IMG/VR virus record: IMGVR_UViG_3300048925_000223
Span: 1-51,393 of that record
DNA: 51,393 nt
DNA from: a virus
Strand: one strand, 5' to 3'
The position numbers were made by a program, and so were the translations under genes. Positions 32,057-38,897 of this stretch are shown piece by piece (the stretch's first letter is position 1; each line of letters starts with the position of its first letter). The notes beneath the pieces are model-generated. The model did no database searches. It worked only from the letters and a program-made list of their open reading frames with translations, and was not told where the DNA came from.

Positions 32057-32515
32057 TTATAATCTCGTTTTTTTGAATTCGAAAAAACGAAGAGACTTTA
32101 CAAAAGTCATGACAACGTAGCTTATTAAATTTCTTCTAAGGCGAATGAAATCTATGGTTTCGTCAATTTCTCTAAGGTGACTTGCATCATAGCTACTATT
32201 AGCACTCCAGAACTTCTTCAACCTTTCAAGCAGCCAAAGTGTTCTTGGATAATACTTTCTATGATATCTAAGCTCGTAAACAGCATCTAATTGATATGCA
32301 ATGTAAACTTGACCGTCATCACCGCGCCCTTCGTTTATTTCTTTAATGAGCAGTCTGTATCGGTCAAATCTTTTTTGTTCTCTCTCTGACAAAACCTTTT
32401 GAAAGAAAACCAAAGCAGTCCAAAGACCGCCTGCGAAGAGACCTATTGCAGCGGACAAAACTTGCCATGAGCTTGCAATATCAGCTTTGAACCAACTTAT
32501 GATTCCATCAATCAT
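32057..32515 (-). CDS. Single-pass membrane protein of unknown function
   Basis: 152 residues from ATG 32515 with AAGGAGG about 6 nt upstream (a GTG at 32521 is weaker). A hydrophobic segment around residues 18-40 (WQVLSAAIGLFAGGLWTALVFF) is followed by a long basic, cytoplasmic-looking region with many Arg, Lys and Tyr (LRYHRKYYPRTLWLLERLKKF). It is AT-richer than the neighbours and is the first gene after the late promoter, a typical moron spot. A role in superinfection exclusion is conceivable but unsupported. Confidence 0.6.
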   Translation of the reverse strand: MIDGIISWFKADIASSWQVLSAAIGLFAGGLWTALVFFQKVLSEREQKRFDRYRLLIKEINEGRGDDGQVYIAYQLDAVYELRYHRKYYPRTLWLLERLKKFWSANSSYDASHLREIDETIDFIRLRRNLISYVVMTFVKSLRFFEFKKTRL

Positions 32516-32565
32516 ACCCACCTCCTTAATCAGAAGGGATGATCGGCAGAATCAATTTAAACTTT

Positions 32566-32602
32566 AAAAAAAACGCCTCGTGATTGGTGAGATCGGAGGC
32601 GC
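32566..32602 (-). terminator. Late leader terminator (tR'-like)
   Basis: CGCCTC (32601-32596) pairs with GAGGCG (32579-32574) on the - strand, then eight T. It is about 75-105 nt downstream of the PR'-like promoter. In lambda, Q protein loaded at the promoter lets polymerase pass such a terminator. Confidence 0.85.
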
Positions 32603-32680
32603 TTTTAATTATCACAGAGTGATGGAATTGCTCTTTAAATTTACGCGTCAAACATCAGTGCGCAACTTCAACTGTTGAGA

Positions 32681-32709
32681 ATCATATCCCCAGCTTCCTG
32701 AAAAGTAAA
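32681..32709 (-). promoter_or_regulatory. Late promoter (PR'-like)
   Basis: On the - strand TTTACT (32709-32704), a 17-bp spacer and TATGAT (32686-32681): a strong sigma-70 match directly after the Q gene. Transcription would begin near 32674 and enter the leader terminator, then tRNA-Gly, lysis and morphogenesis genes. Confidence 0.75.
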
Positions 32710-32746
32710 TAGCCCACGATAAATTAATGAGCTATTTCCTATTGCG

Positions 32747-33514
32747 CTATGCGGTGACCTTATTCAATGTTGTGTTAGCCCATGATTCCTCTATCTCCAA
32801 CTTGCCAATAAGTTGGTCATAGAACGGCTTTCCACTTCGGTCCCATGTTGCCAGACCAATACTCTCGGCAATCTCGCAAATAGCCCTGAATGCTTCCACG
32901 GCTGGGATGCGCTCATACCCTCTCCCGAGGCAGCGCTTACAGTCGCCCATTACCGGCACGCCCTGCTTCTCTGTCTCTACTTTCATCACTGCCCGCCCGC
33001 GCCCGTTGCAGTCCCGGCACGCTGTCGAAATCACACCTTTGCCACCGCACTGTTTGCACAGCACGCGCACCGTTTCTTCTACGCTTCTGGCATAACCACC
33101 TGATAGCGGTGATTTCATCGAGAATACATCGGCTTCGATAAACCCTTTGGCATGGCAGCATTCGCACGGCTTCACACTGGCAGCGCTGCGGCAGTAATCC
33201 ATGTAGGCATAAGTTGCGAGAGTTTGCATAACGGCTGGTTTAATATCAGTGTCGAGTTTGCGTAAGGCTGGAACCTTATCGCAGGTTTGAAGTGCATATT
33301 CAGTTAACAGGGATACGGCGCGTGCGGCGTCGTTCTCACTTACTCCAACTTTCCCCATGAAAGCGCTGTAACCAAGTGGTGCGATACTCAAAGCCATTCC
33401 CATGGCAGCAATGTAGTCAGTGCCGGTAAGCGTGTCTGGTGAAGTCTGTGGCGCTGTTCCGCTGAAGTTCTGCCCCTTCGGAAAATGGTACTTCACTGTC
33501 GCTTCAAGCCCCAT
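32747..33514 (-). CDS. Q: Late antitermination protein Q
   Basis: 255 residues from ATG 33514 (GAGAGGTG upstream; a GTG at 33523 is less likely). Central DnaJ-like zinc motifs are plain: CECCHAKG, CKQCGGKG, CRDCNGRG and CKRCLGRG, the feature of the lambdoid phage antitermination Q family (PF03589). The C-terminus ends TTLNKVTA like other members. It should act at PR' immediately downstream. It overlaps the small gene at 33504. Confidence 0.9.
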   Translation of the reverse strand: MGLEATVKYHFPKGQNFSGTAPQTSPDTLTGTDYIAAMGMALSIAPLGYSAFMGKVGVSENDAARAVSLLTEYALQTCDKVPALRKLDTDIKPAVMQTLATYAYMDYCRSAASVKPCECCHAKGFIEADVFSMKSPLSGGYARSVEETVRVLCKQCGGKGVISTACRDCNGRGRAVMKVETEKQGVPVMGDCKRCLGRGYERIPAVEAFRAICEIAESIGLATWDRSGKPFYDQLIGKLEIEESWANTTLNKVTA

Positions 33515-33629
33515 AACGCGCACCTCTCAATTTAAGTTCAAGTTTGATGATCCGGTAATTTATCTCCGCCATGCCGCGCATCTTCATAATGCGTAGCCGG
33601 AGCCACTTCTGTCTGAGATATTCGGTCAT
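33504..33629 (-). CDS. Small basic protein between ninG and Q
   Basis: 41 residues, MTEYLRQKWLRLRIMKMRG..., very basic and helical. GAGAGG lies upstream of the ATG (33629). Its start overlaps the ninG stop and its end overlaps the Q start, so it is tightly coupled. Similar short frames occupy this place in related phages. The function is unknown. Confidence 0.6.
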   Translation of the reverse strand: MTEYLRQKWLRLRIMKMRGMAEINYRIIKLELKLRGARYGA

Positions 33630-34231
33630 GCGGCCTCTCTTTGCTTATTCAGCTCTCTGGTTTTTTGCCGGTAATGCGCCGTCAGCTCCTGCAGCTCTTC
33701 CCGCGTCCACTTTTTCAGCTCATGCGGCCCCATAAGGCGATCGAACGCAGCCTGACCGATTTTCTTGATCAGGTTTGGCGTGTAGTTTTCGATGTTGCCG
33801 GAGAGGTGCTGGTTACAGGGAACGCACTGCTTATGGCAGTTGGTTTCGTCGTAACGTGTGGCCGGTGATGCGCCGCGGGTGCGATAGTGGCCTGCGTCAT
33901 ATTTGCCCTCATGAAAACGCCCGCAGCTGATGCACGGCTCGGCGGCGTCACGGGTGCGGATATATTCGTTGAAGGCGGCTTGTGCTTGTTTGTGGAAGTG
34001 GCTGAGGGGTTGTAGTGCTAACTTGCGGACTTTGATACTGCGTCGTTCCTGCTGGGCTTCATCCTTTCGTCGTCGTTCTGCTTCCTGTATCGACTTCTGC
34101 CGGTCTTTTTCTCTTTTGGCTAATGCGATTACCGTTCCGCATTCCGGGCTGCACCACGTTTGATTCTGAAAGGCTGGATGGAACCATTCGCGGCAGTCGG
34201 GGTTTTTACATCGTCTTCTGACTTTCCTCAT
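33626..34231 (-). CDS. ninG: NinG/Rap recombination endonuclease
   Basis: 201 residues of the NinG family (lambda Rap). N-terminal zinc motif CKNPDC...WCSPEC, a Lys/Arg/Glu-rich helical linker, then PCISCGRFHEGKYDAGHYRTRGA and NCHKQCVPCNQHLSGN, the conserved His-Cys nuclease-like core. Rap resolves D-loops and Holliday junctions in Red recombination, here likely alongside RecT and NinB. Confidence 0.92.
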   Translation of the reverse strand: MRKVRRRCKNPDCREWFHPAFQNQTWCSPECGTVIALAKREKDRQKSIQEAERRRKDEAQQERRSIKVRKLALQPLSHFHKQAQAAFNEYIRTRDAAEPCISCGRFHEGKYDAGHYRTRGASPATRYDETNCHKQCVPCNQHLSGNIENYTPNLIKKIGQAAFDRLMGPHELKKWTREELQELTAHYRQKTRELNKQREAA

Positions 34232-34397
34232 CGCTTCCTCCGCACATCCTGAAATTCGGGTCGCTCATTAGCTCCACCTCGCAAGCGCTGCAGCAATAGG
34301 TCTCGCAATCGGCCAGGGTAATGGCGCAGAACACGCACACCAAAGCAGATAGCTCGCCAGCGCCAGTAGGCGGATTTGATGGTGAGGTGTTGTTCAT
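34206..34397 (-). CDS. ninF: NinF-like Cys-rich protein
   Basis: 63 residues from ATG 34397. The Cys pattern VCVFCAITLADCETYCCSACEVELMSDPN closely matches my recollection of NinF of lambda and relatives (CANCGQ...CEACCAELMSDPN). It overlaps ninG by 26 bp and lies over a different frame (34228-34503) that also has Cys motifs. The SD is weak. Function unknown even in lambda. Confidence 0.7.
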   Translation of the reverse strand: MNNTSPSNPPTGAGELSALVCVFCAITLADCETYCCSACEVELMSDPNFRMCGGSDEESQKTM

Positions 34398-34503
34398 AAT
34401 CTTCCCATTGCATGTCGCAGTCGCAGGTTTCGCAGCTGATGGAGTAGTGATGCTTATCTTCACTGGTGAGGATGGTGTGGCAGCGGTGGCAGCGTTCACG
34501 CAT
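34228..34503 (-). CDS. Small zinc-ribbon-like protein overlapping ninF
   Basis: 91 residues from ATG 34503, which overlaps the methyltransferase stop. The first half, CHRCHTILTSEDKHHYSISCETCDCD, is a convincing zinc-binding motif. The second half runs over ninF in another frame and reads like shadow translation, so the protein may be shorter in relatives or frameshifted here. Confidence 0.45.
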   Translation of the reverse strand: MRERCHRCHTILTSEDKHHYSISCETCDCDMQWEDYEQHLTIKSAYWRWRAICFGVRVLRHYPGRLRDLLLQRLRGGANERPEFQDVRRKR

Positions 34504-35521
34504 GTTGAACCTCCATGAATGCCTCTATGAATCCTTTCGCGACTTCCGCGTTGATCGCGTTACCGTAGGCGCGCAATCGTCCCACTCTTTGGGTAGCGCC
34601 ATGAGCCAGCGGGAATGAGCCGGGTTCAACTGGCCTCCACTTTCCATCCCGGCAGAGGAGCCAGTCAGAATCTCTCCAGAACCCGTTAACCGGATTGGCT
34701 GGGCTATCGACGCAAAATCCTGCAGGCGCTGCTGTATTTTCGTGCCGTCCTTTCTCTTCATGCTCATTGCATTTTCCGGGGTCGGCGTCCTGTCGTTGCT
34801 CGCTGCTGTAGGCGTCGGCCATCCCGACAATTTCGCTGTACCCGGCAGCTTCAGGCAAACTTTCGGTGCCCCGTCCGGATGCTTCCCGCTGTAACAGTGG
34901 GTTGAACCTGTCGCATCGTTCGCCACTGGCGTCTGCCAGCCCGCTAGCTGTGCTTCCGATTGAAGGTTCATTCCACCTTGACGGCCGCTCGTTCCTGCTC
35001 CGGTTCCGTTGTTCGCTGTCGGAGTTGGCCACCCAGAAGAGTCGCTGCCTGATGTGCGGCGCACCGAAGCCCGCAGCGCAGATATCAAGAGCTGCTGCGG
35101 CGTATCCCGTTCCTTCCAGGTCAGTTTGTACAAGGTCGAACCAAGCAAGGCCGTCTTTGCTCGCAACCTGCTCTCCAAAGACTGTCTCAGGTCGCAACTT
35201 TTCGATGAGGTAGTGGAAGTGGGGCCAAAGGTGCCGCTCGTCATCAAACCCAGCGCCCTTGCCCGCGTCGCTGAAAGGTTGGCATGGGCAGCTTCCTGTC
35301 CACACTGGCCGATCGTCACTCCATCCTGACTGGCGGAGCGCGTAACTCCAGACGCCGATTCCAGCGAAGAAATGACACTGTGTGAAGCCTCGCAAATCTC
35401 CGGGTGTAACATCCTCAATACTCCTTTCATCAACAACGCCGGCGGCGATGTGTCCTGCTTCAATTAAGTTACGCAGCCATTGGGCGGCGTAGGGGTCGAT
35501 TTCGTTGTAGTAAGCCGTCAT
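34496..35521 (-). CDS. DNA cytosine-C5 methyltransferase
   Basis: 341 residues. Motif I is FFAGIGVWSYAL, motif IV is CPCQPFSDAGKG with the catalytic Cys, motif VI is degenerate (FGEQV), motif VIII is RQRLFWVA and motif X is RLRAYGNAIN near the end. The variable region between VIII and X carries repeated GLADA/GMADA units. It would methylate a short DNA target, most likely to protect phage DNA from host restriction. The start overlaps ninE by ATGA. A long second frame runs through the same DNA. Confidence 0.88.
   Translation of the reverse strand: MTAYYNEIDPYAAQWLRNLIEAGHIAAGVVDERSIEDVTPGDLRGFTQCHFFAGIGVWSYALRQSGWSDDRPVWTGSCPCQPFSDAGKGAGFDDERHLWPHFHYLIEKLRPETVFGEQVASKDGLAWFDLVQTDLEGTGYAAAALDICAAGFGAPHIRQRLFWVANSDSEQRNRSRNERPSRWNEPSIGSTASGLADASGERCDRFNPLLQREASGRGTESLPEAAGYSEIVGMADAYSSEQRQDADPGKCNEHEEKGRHENTAAPAGFCVDSPANPVNGFWRDSDWLLCRDGKWRPVEPGSFPLAHGATQRVGRLRAYGNAINAEVAKGFIEAFMEVQHA
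34525..35430 (-). other. Long overlapping reading frame inside the methyltransferase gene
   Basis: In the +1 frame the DNA is open from a TTG at 35463 to 34525; the first ATG is 35430. Its product resembles proteins I know from phage genomes, with repeated GWPTPTA-type units and a terminal NPAHSRWLMALPKEWDDCA. There is no SD at the ATG, so expression would need frameshifting. It may instead be a by-product of constraint in the main frame. Confidence 0.35.
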
Positions 35522-35688
35522 CGCGTGAACCTCACTCTGTTAGCCACAGATTGGCGCAGCCCTTCCAGGTAGCTGAAAGTGGTCACTTGGGATTCAGTGG
35601 GTTGTGGCTGGCGTTTCTTGCGGGGTGATTTGGTGTCGTAGATGGCGTGGTTTTCGTAGCGTTCCCAGATGGACTTGCGTCTCTTCAT
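35518..35688 (-). CDS. ninE: NinE-like protein
   Basis: 56 residues. MKRRKSIWERYENH, then a Lys/Arg/Pro linker and ESQVTTFSYLEGLR match the layout of lambda/P22 NinE (KPxPxESxVxTFNYxxxL...RRxxR). GGAG and GGTGAG lie upstream of the ATG. It is coupled by ATGA to the methyltransferase and overlaps the upstream HTH gene. Its function is unknown. Confidence 0.7.
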   Translation of the reverse strand: MKRRKSIWERYENHAIYDTKSPRKKRQPQPTESQVTTFSYLEGLRQSVANRVRFTR

Positions 35689-35891
35689 CTCACCCTTCTC
35701 CTGCTATCAGTCGCGTTGTGCCTGATTTGTGAAAGCATGGCTGGCGTTTTCTTCAGGCCAAGAAATGTCGCCTTGGAGTTGATTGCCTGCTGGCTTTTGC
35801 CAAGCAGCTCGACAAGTAAATCTGTGGGTGATGAGGGGTATTCATTGCAGAGGATTTCGATTTCCTCTCGACTCCAGTGGCGTTTAGGCAT
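35685..35891 (-). CDS. Small SANT/HTH-like DNA-binding protein
   Basis: 68 residues. KRHWSREEIEILCNEYPSSP...LLVELLGKSQQAINSKATFLGLKK is the compact trihelical pattern (tryptophan, acidic run, then Q/S-rich recognition helix) of small phage Myb/SANT-like proteins. The basic tail supports nucleic-acid binding. It sits between ninB and ninE with 4-8 bp overlaps. Confidence 0.65.
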   Translation of the reverse strand: MPKRHWSREEIEILCNEYPSSPTDLLVELLGKSQQAINSKATFLGLKKTPAMLSQIRHNATDSRRRVR

Positions 35892-36342
35892 TTTGTTTTT
35901 CCTTCAGCTTTTGGTATTCGCAGTCGTGCGGGATTGTCAGCGCCAGGCCGAACTGCGCACACCACCGTTCAACCTGGTTCAGAAAGAAATGCATCTCTCC
36001 GGTATCAAGGCTGGATGTGTGCCGGGGTTCGTAGGTGGTGACCTTCTCGCCGGTGACGAAGTCGGTGTAGGTGATTTCTTCGCAGCCAAGATAGGTGCGC
36101 TTGAGGTTTCGCTTTACCCATTCAGGCGTGGCGTCGGCACGGCCGGATTTAATCAGATAGGCGCTGATTTCGGCGTACCACATATGGGATAAGGAGTTCT
36201 GGTTAATGCTGCGTTTTTCTTTCCACGGCTTAACGATTAGCCGGTAGCTTTCGCCAGATTCGAGCAGAGGAAGAAGTTGTTGCCCGATGGCGAAGAAGTT
36301 CGATTTGTGCAACCGAACCCCATTTTTAGAGATATCGGTCAT
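35884..36342 (-). CDS. ninB: NinB recombination mediator (lambda Orf)
   Basis: 152 residues with the family's core: PWKEKRSINQNSLSHMWYAEIS, VKRNLKRTYLGCEEI and a GEMHFFLNQVERWCAQFGLALTIP tail. NinB (Orf) binds ssDNA and SSB, replacing RecFOR in phage recombination. It begins the nin operon segment downstream of a 450-bp region of small genes. Confidence 0.92.
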   Translation of the reverse strand: MTDISKNGVRLHKSNFFAIGQQLLPLLESGESYRLIVKPWKEKRSINQNSLSHMWYAEISAYLIKSGRADATPEWVKRNLKRTYLGCEEITYTDFVTGEKVTTYEPRHTSSLDTGEMHFFLNQVERWCAQFGLALTIPHDCEYQKLKEKQNA

Positions 36343-36397
36343 GTGATTTATTATGTTTATATTTAAGCGGTGCTTATTTCCCTGGTGTTGTTCCTAG

Positions 36398-36535
36398 TTA
36401 CTTATTCGGATACGGCCAGGAGTGATCTATGCCCGCAGATGAAAGGATTCCGGTAACGGCCAGATAAGCCAAAACCAGCGCGAATATAACAATTGCTGAT
36501 ATTTCAAGTGTTTTAATGAAATGATGCTTAGCCAT
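36398..36535 (-). CDS. Small membrane protein (45 residues)
   Basis: ATG 36535 with GAGGGATA upstream. MAKHHFIKTLEISAIVIFALVL... has one membrane helix (about 8-30) and a short polar C-terminus ending SWPYPNK. It is not linked by overlap to neighbours. Unknown function. Confidence 0.55.
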   Translation of the reverse strand: MAKHHFIKTLEISAIVIFALVLAYLAVTGILSSAGIDHSWPYPNK

Positions 36536-36687
36536 AAATATCCCTCTTCAGTTTGGGTGTATTGAACTCTCCATCTGAAAATAAGATGTTACCGGTAAAG
36601 CGCAAGTCGAATTCACACCATGAAACATAAAGCAGAACTTATTGATTTTTTGCGGTGCGAAAATACAACTTCCAGGATTAACAGCAA

Positions 36688-36798
36688 TCAGCGCCCTTGG
36701 TTTGGTCGTTGATGCTCGACTTTTGCTGCCGGTTTGCTCTCACCAAATACCCGCTTAATCAGCTCAGCGCGGGTCAGTCCGTGAATTACCTGTGTCAT
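36688..36798 (-). CDS. Short conserved-looking protein (36 residues)
   Basis: MTQVIHGLTRAELIKRVFGES... with a Lys/Pro-rich tail. The ATG overlaps the stop of the LexA-like gene (ATGA at 36795-36798), which supports translation. No family recognised. Confidence 0.5.
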   Translation of the reverse strand: MTQVIHGLTRAELIKRVFGESKPAAKVEHQRPNQGR

Positions 36799-37139
36799 GC
36801 GAACTCCTTAACTTTCATGCCGGCCGATTTGATAGCGTCCACCACGTCACGCTGGTAAAGCTGTGGCTTGAACACGCCTTCGTACCAGTATTCGCTGTCG
36901 TTAATGTCGGGCATTTCTACTGCGGCCGTATCAGTCAGCGTTATGCCGCGGCTGATACCCTTCACGCGATGGATATGGCCCTTTCTGACCAGTACATCGA
37001 CGTGCAGATAAGCGTTGCTGGGGCAGTAGCCGAAGTGCTTACCAATTTCGGTGTAGGTGGGTGCGATGCCGTTTTCAGCGATTTGCGAGCTGATGAACTG
37101 CAACACTTCGCTCTGGCACTGTGTGAGGTATTTGCTCAT
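36795..37139 (-). CDS. LexA-like DNA-binding domain protein without peptidase domain
   Basis: 114 residues. The first about 70 align by eye with the LexA winged HTH: LTQCQSEVLQFISSQIAENGIAPTYTEI, then CPSNAYLHVDVLVRKGHIHRVKG and SRGITL, matching LTxRQxEV...PTRxEI...NAxxxHLxxLxRKGxI...SRGIRL of LexA. The C-terminal 45 residues lack the S24 Ser/Lys dyad and cleavage site. It cannot therefore be auto-inactivated by RecA. It is coupled by ATGA on both sides in the P-nin interval. Confidence 0.75.
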   Translation of the reverse strand: MSKYLTQCQSEVLQFISSQIAENGIAPTYTEIGKHFGYCPSNAYLHVDVLVRKGHIHRVKGISRGITLTDTAAVEMPDINDSEYWYEGVFKPQLYQRDVVDAIKSAGMKVKEFA

Positions 37140-37291
37140 GATGCGGCTCCTTCGCGGCCTTCAAGCCAGAAGAAAAACGCGCGATCGACAACGGCATCCC
37201 GATAGCCCAGATATGTGCGGCGTAGGTCATGCTTATCTCCGTGCACGCTGCGGTACAGACGTTCAAACCTGATGCGGATTCCTTCGCTCAT
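37136..37291 (-). CDS. Small protein coupled to P
   Basis: 51 residues, MSEGIRIRFERLYRSVHGD..., basic and aromatic, ending GREGAAS. ATGA overlaps with P upstream and with the LexA-like gene downstream show it is part of a coupled operon. The function is unknown. Confidence 0.6.
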   Translation of the reverse strand: MSEGIRIRFERLYRSVHGDKHDLRRTYLGYRDAVVDRAFFFWLEGREGAAS

Positions 37292-37983
37292 GATTTACCT
37301 CGCTTCAGGGTGGCGCGAAGCATCGCAACGCCGTCCATTGCCTTCTCGCTGGTTGATGGGATGGAGAGCTTCAGCAGCTGCTTTCGCGGCTCCGGTATGT
37401 CTTCGCCAGATTCGATGCGCTGCGACATCTTGCGGAGCTCTGACCGGCACTTAACGCGCAACTCTGCTTCGCTGAGATTTCCGGCGCGCATCATGCTGTA
37501 CAGGCCAGTGACCATCCAGTAATCAGCGTTGGTCTTCCACGGGTATTGCTCAGGCGATGCATAGTCGCCACGCTTGGCGCAGTAGGTCATGACCGTCGAA
37601 TACAGCTCGTCTTCGTCGGGCATGCCTGCAGCGCTGAATGACGCCTCCTTGCACCACTCAATGAACTGGCCCGGTGATGGCAGGAACGGCGATCCGCTGG
37701 CGCGAGCGTGTTTCATGCCCGCTGATAGCTGCTGCTTGCTGTGAATGCCGTTCTCGGCGAAAGCGGCGATCCACTGGCGCTTTGCCGCGGCTTCGTCATT
37801 CGGGTTCTTCCAGGCGGTGCTGACCGATGCTGGAAATACCTGCTTCAGGTTGGTGAACAGCGCGTCAACCAGTCGCTCGACGCCTTCATGCACGCCACGG
37901 TCTAACGGCTGCGGGCCGTCACCAGCCAGGCGGGCCAGCGCGCTACCATCTCGGTTCTGAATTGCTGATACGAGTTGTCTCAT
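37288..37983 (-). CDS. P: Replication protein P (helicase loader)
   Basis: 231 residues. VERLVDALFTNLKQVFPA, SGSPFLPSPGQFIEWC and a C-terminal SELRKMSQRIESGEDIPEP are characteristic of lambda gpP homologues, which load host DnaB at the O-bound origin. It overlaps O by ATGA at 37980-37983. Confidence 0.93.
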   Translation of the reverse strand: MRQLVSAIQNRDGSALARLAGDGPQPLDRGVHEGVERLVDALFTNLKQVFPASVSTAWKNPNDEAAAKRQWIAAFAENGIHSKQQLSAGMKHARASGSPFLPSPGQFIEWCKEASFSAAGMPDEDELYSTVMTYCAKRGDYASPEQYPWKTNADYWMVTGLYSMMRAGNLSEAELRVKCRSELRKMSQRIESGEDIPEPRKQLLKLSIPSTSEKAMDGVAMLRATLKRGKS

Positions 37984-38897
37984 AGGAATTCATTCTCCCA
38001 GGCATCACGGCTGTTCCAGTGCTGAGCGGGTTGCTGCGGCTCTGGCGCCTGTCGGTTTCGGTTAGGTTGGTTCATTTGGGCTTTGAGCGTGTCCCACTTC
38101 TCGCGGAGCTTTGCAGGGCTCATAACGTTTGTTTGCCAGAAGTGATCGGCGTTGGCCCATTTGAACAGCTCACATATTTCGTGATGGCTGACGTTCAGGG
38201 CATTGCGCATCAGTCGGATGTCGTTCGACCAAGCTGGAAAATTAGGCTGCTGCGCAGTAGGTGCGACGATCACCACCTTGCAGAACATCCACTCAGCAGC
38301 CTTCAGGTCGTCAGCCGTTCCCCACTTGTCACCCTTGGGTGATTGAATGGCTGCATCAGGACGAAGAACTGGAAGCTGCCTGGAGGGTGTGTCAGGGGAT
38401 TCGTTAGAATTCTCTGACGTAGTGTTTTTAATACTGTTCTTGTTCTTGTATTGGGTGGCTACCGTTTTCGGGAAGGTTTTTCCTGCTTTCGGGAAGGATT
38501 TTCCCGTTTTCGGGAATTTTGTTCCCGCTTCCGGTTTATCTAAAATCCATGCTGAAATCTCAGTATTTACCCCTACAAGTTTCATCATCCCTTGCTTCTG
38601 GCTGAAGATAATTTTTCTCTCTGCCAGAGATTTGATGGCGTCCGATACATGCGTATCGCTCAACCCTGTTAAGTCGGCGATCACCGTGTTCGTCACCCTG
38701 TCCTGTTTTTTATTCCATCCGTAGGTGAGCCATATCACCGCTTCGAAACATTGCCATTCCCTCCCTGATAATCTCAGGCGTGGTTTTAGCTTCTGGATTT
38801 CATTGGCGGTCTTGGTGTACCCGTTGGACAGGTCGGCCATGTGACCTCCTGTTTGCTCGGTTTTCTTGGGGAATGTAATGACCTGGGCGAGGCTCAT
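37980..38897 (-). CDS. O: Replication initiator O
   Basis: 305 residues. The N-terminal winged HTH (about 25-115: YTKTANEIQKLKPRL, SGREWQCFEAVIWLTYGW, SDTHVSDAIKSLAERKII) is the O/replication-protein family. The middle has a 7-residue repeat (FPKTGKS, FPKAGKT, FPKT) coded by the DNA iterons, followed by an Asn/Lys/Thr-rich AT-rich segment. The C-terminal part would contact P. GGAGG lies 5 nt before the ATG, which overlaps the ParB stop. Confidence 0.93.
   Translation of the reverse strand: MSLAQVITFPKKTEQTGGHMADLSNGYTKTANEIQKLKPRLRLSGREWQCFEAVIWLTYGWNKKQDRVTNTVIADLTGLSDTHVSDAIKSLAERKIIFSQKQGMMKLVGVNTEISAWILDKPEAGTKFPKTGKSFPKAGKTFPKTVATQYKNKNSIKNTTSENSNESPDTPSRQLPVLRPDAAIQSPKGDKWGTADDLKAAEWMFCKVVIVAPTAQQPNFPAWSNDIRLMRNALNVSHHEICELFKWANADHFWQTNVMSPAKLREKWDTLKAQMNQPNRNRQAPEPQQPAQHWNSRDAWENEFL
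38462..38545 (-). other. ori: Replication origin iterons inside O
   Basis: Four 21-bp units, 38462-38482, 38483-38503, 38504-38524 and 38525-38545 (last one degenerate), share TTTTCGGGAAGG/TTTCGGGAA and a C-rich end. An AT-rich segment lies next to them (38400-38450), where O-some melting would start, as at lambda ori. Confidence 0.8.

Noticed and set aside
38455-38545. Short regular repeats considered as a CRISPR array
   Set aside because: Units are contiguous with no spacers and lie within O; they are origin iterons.
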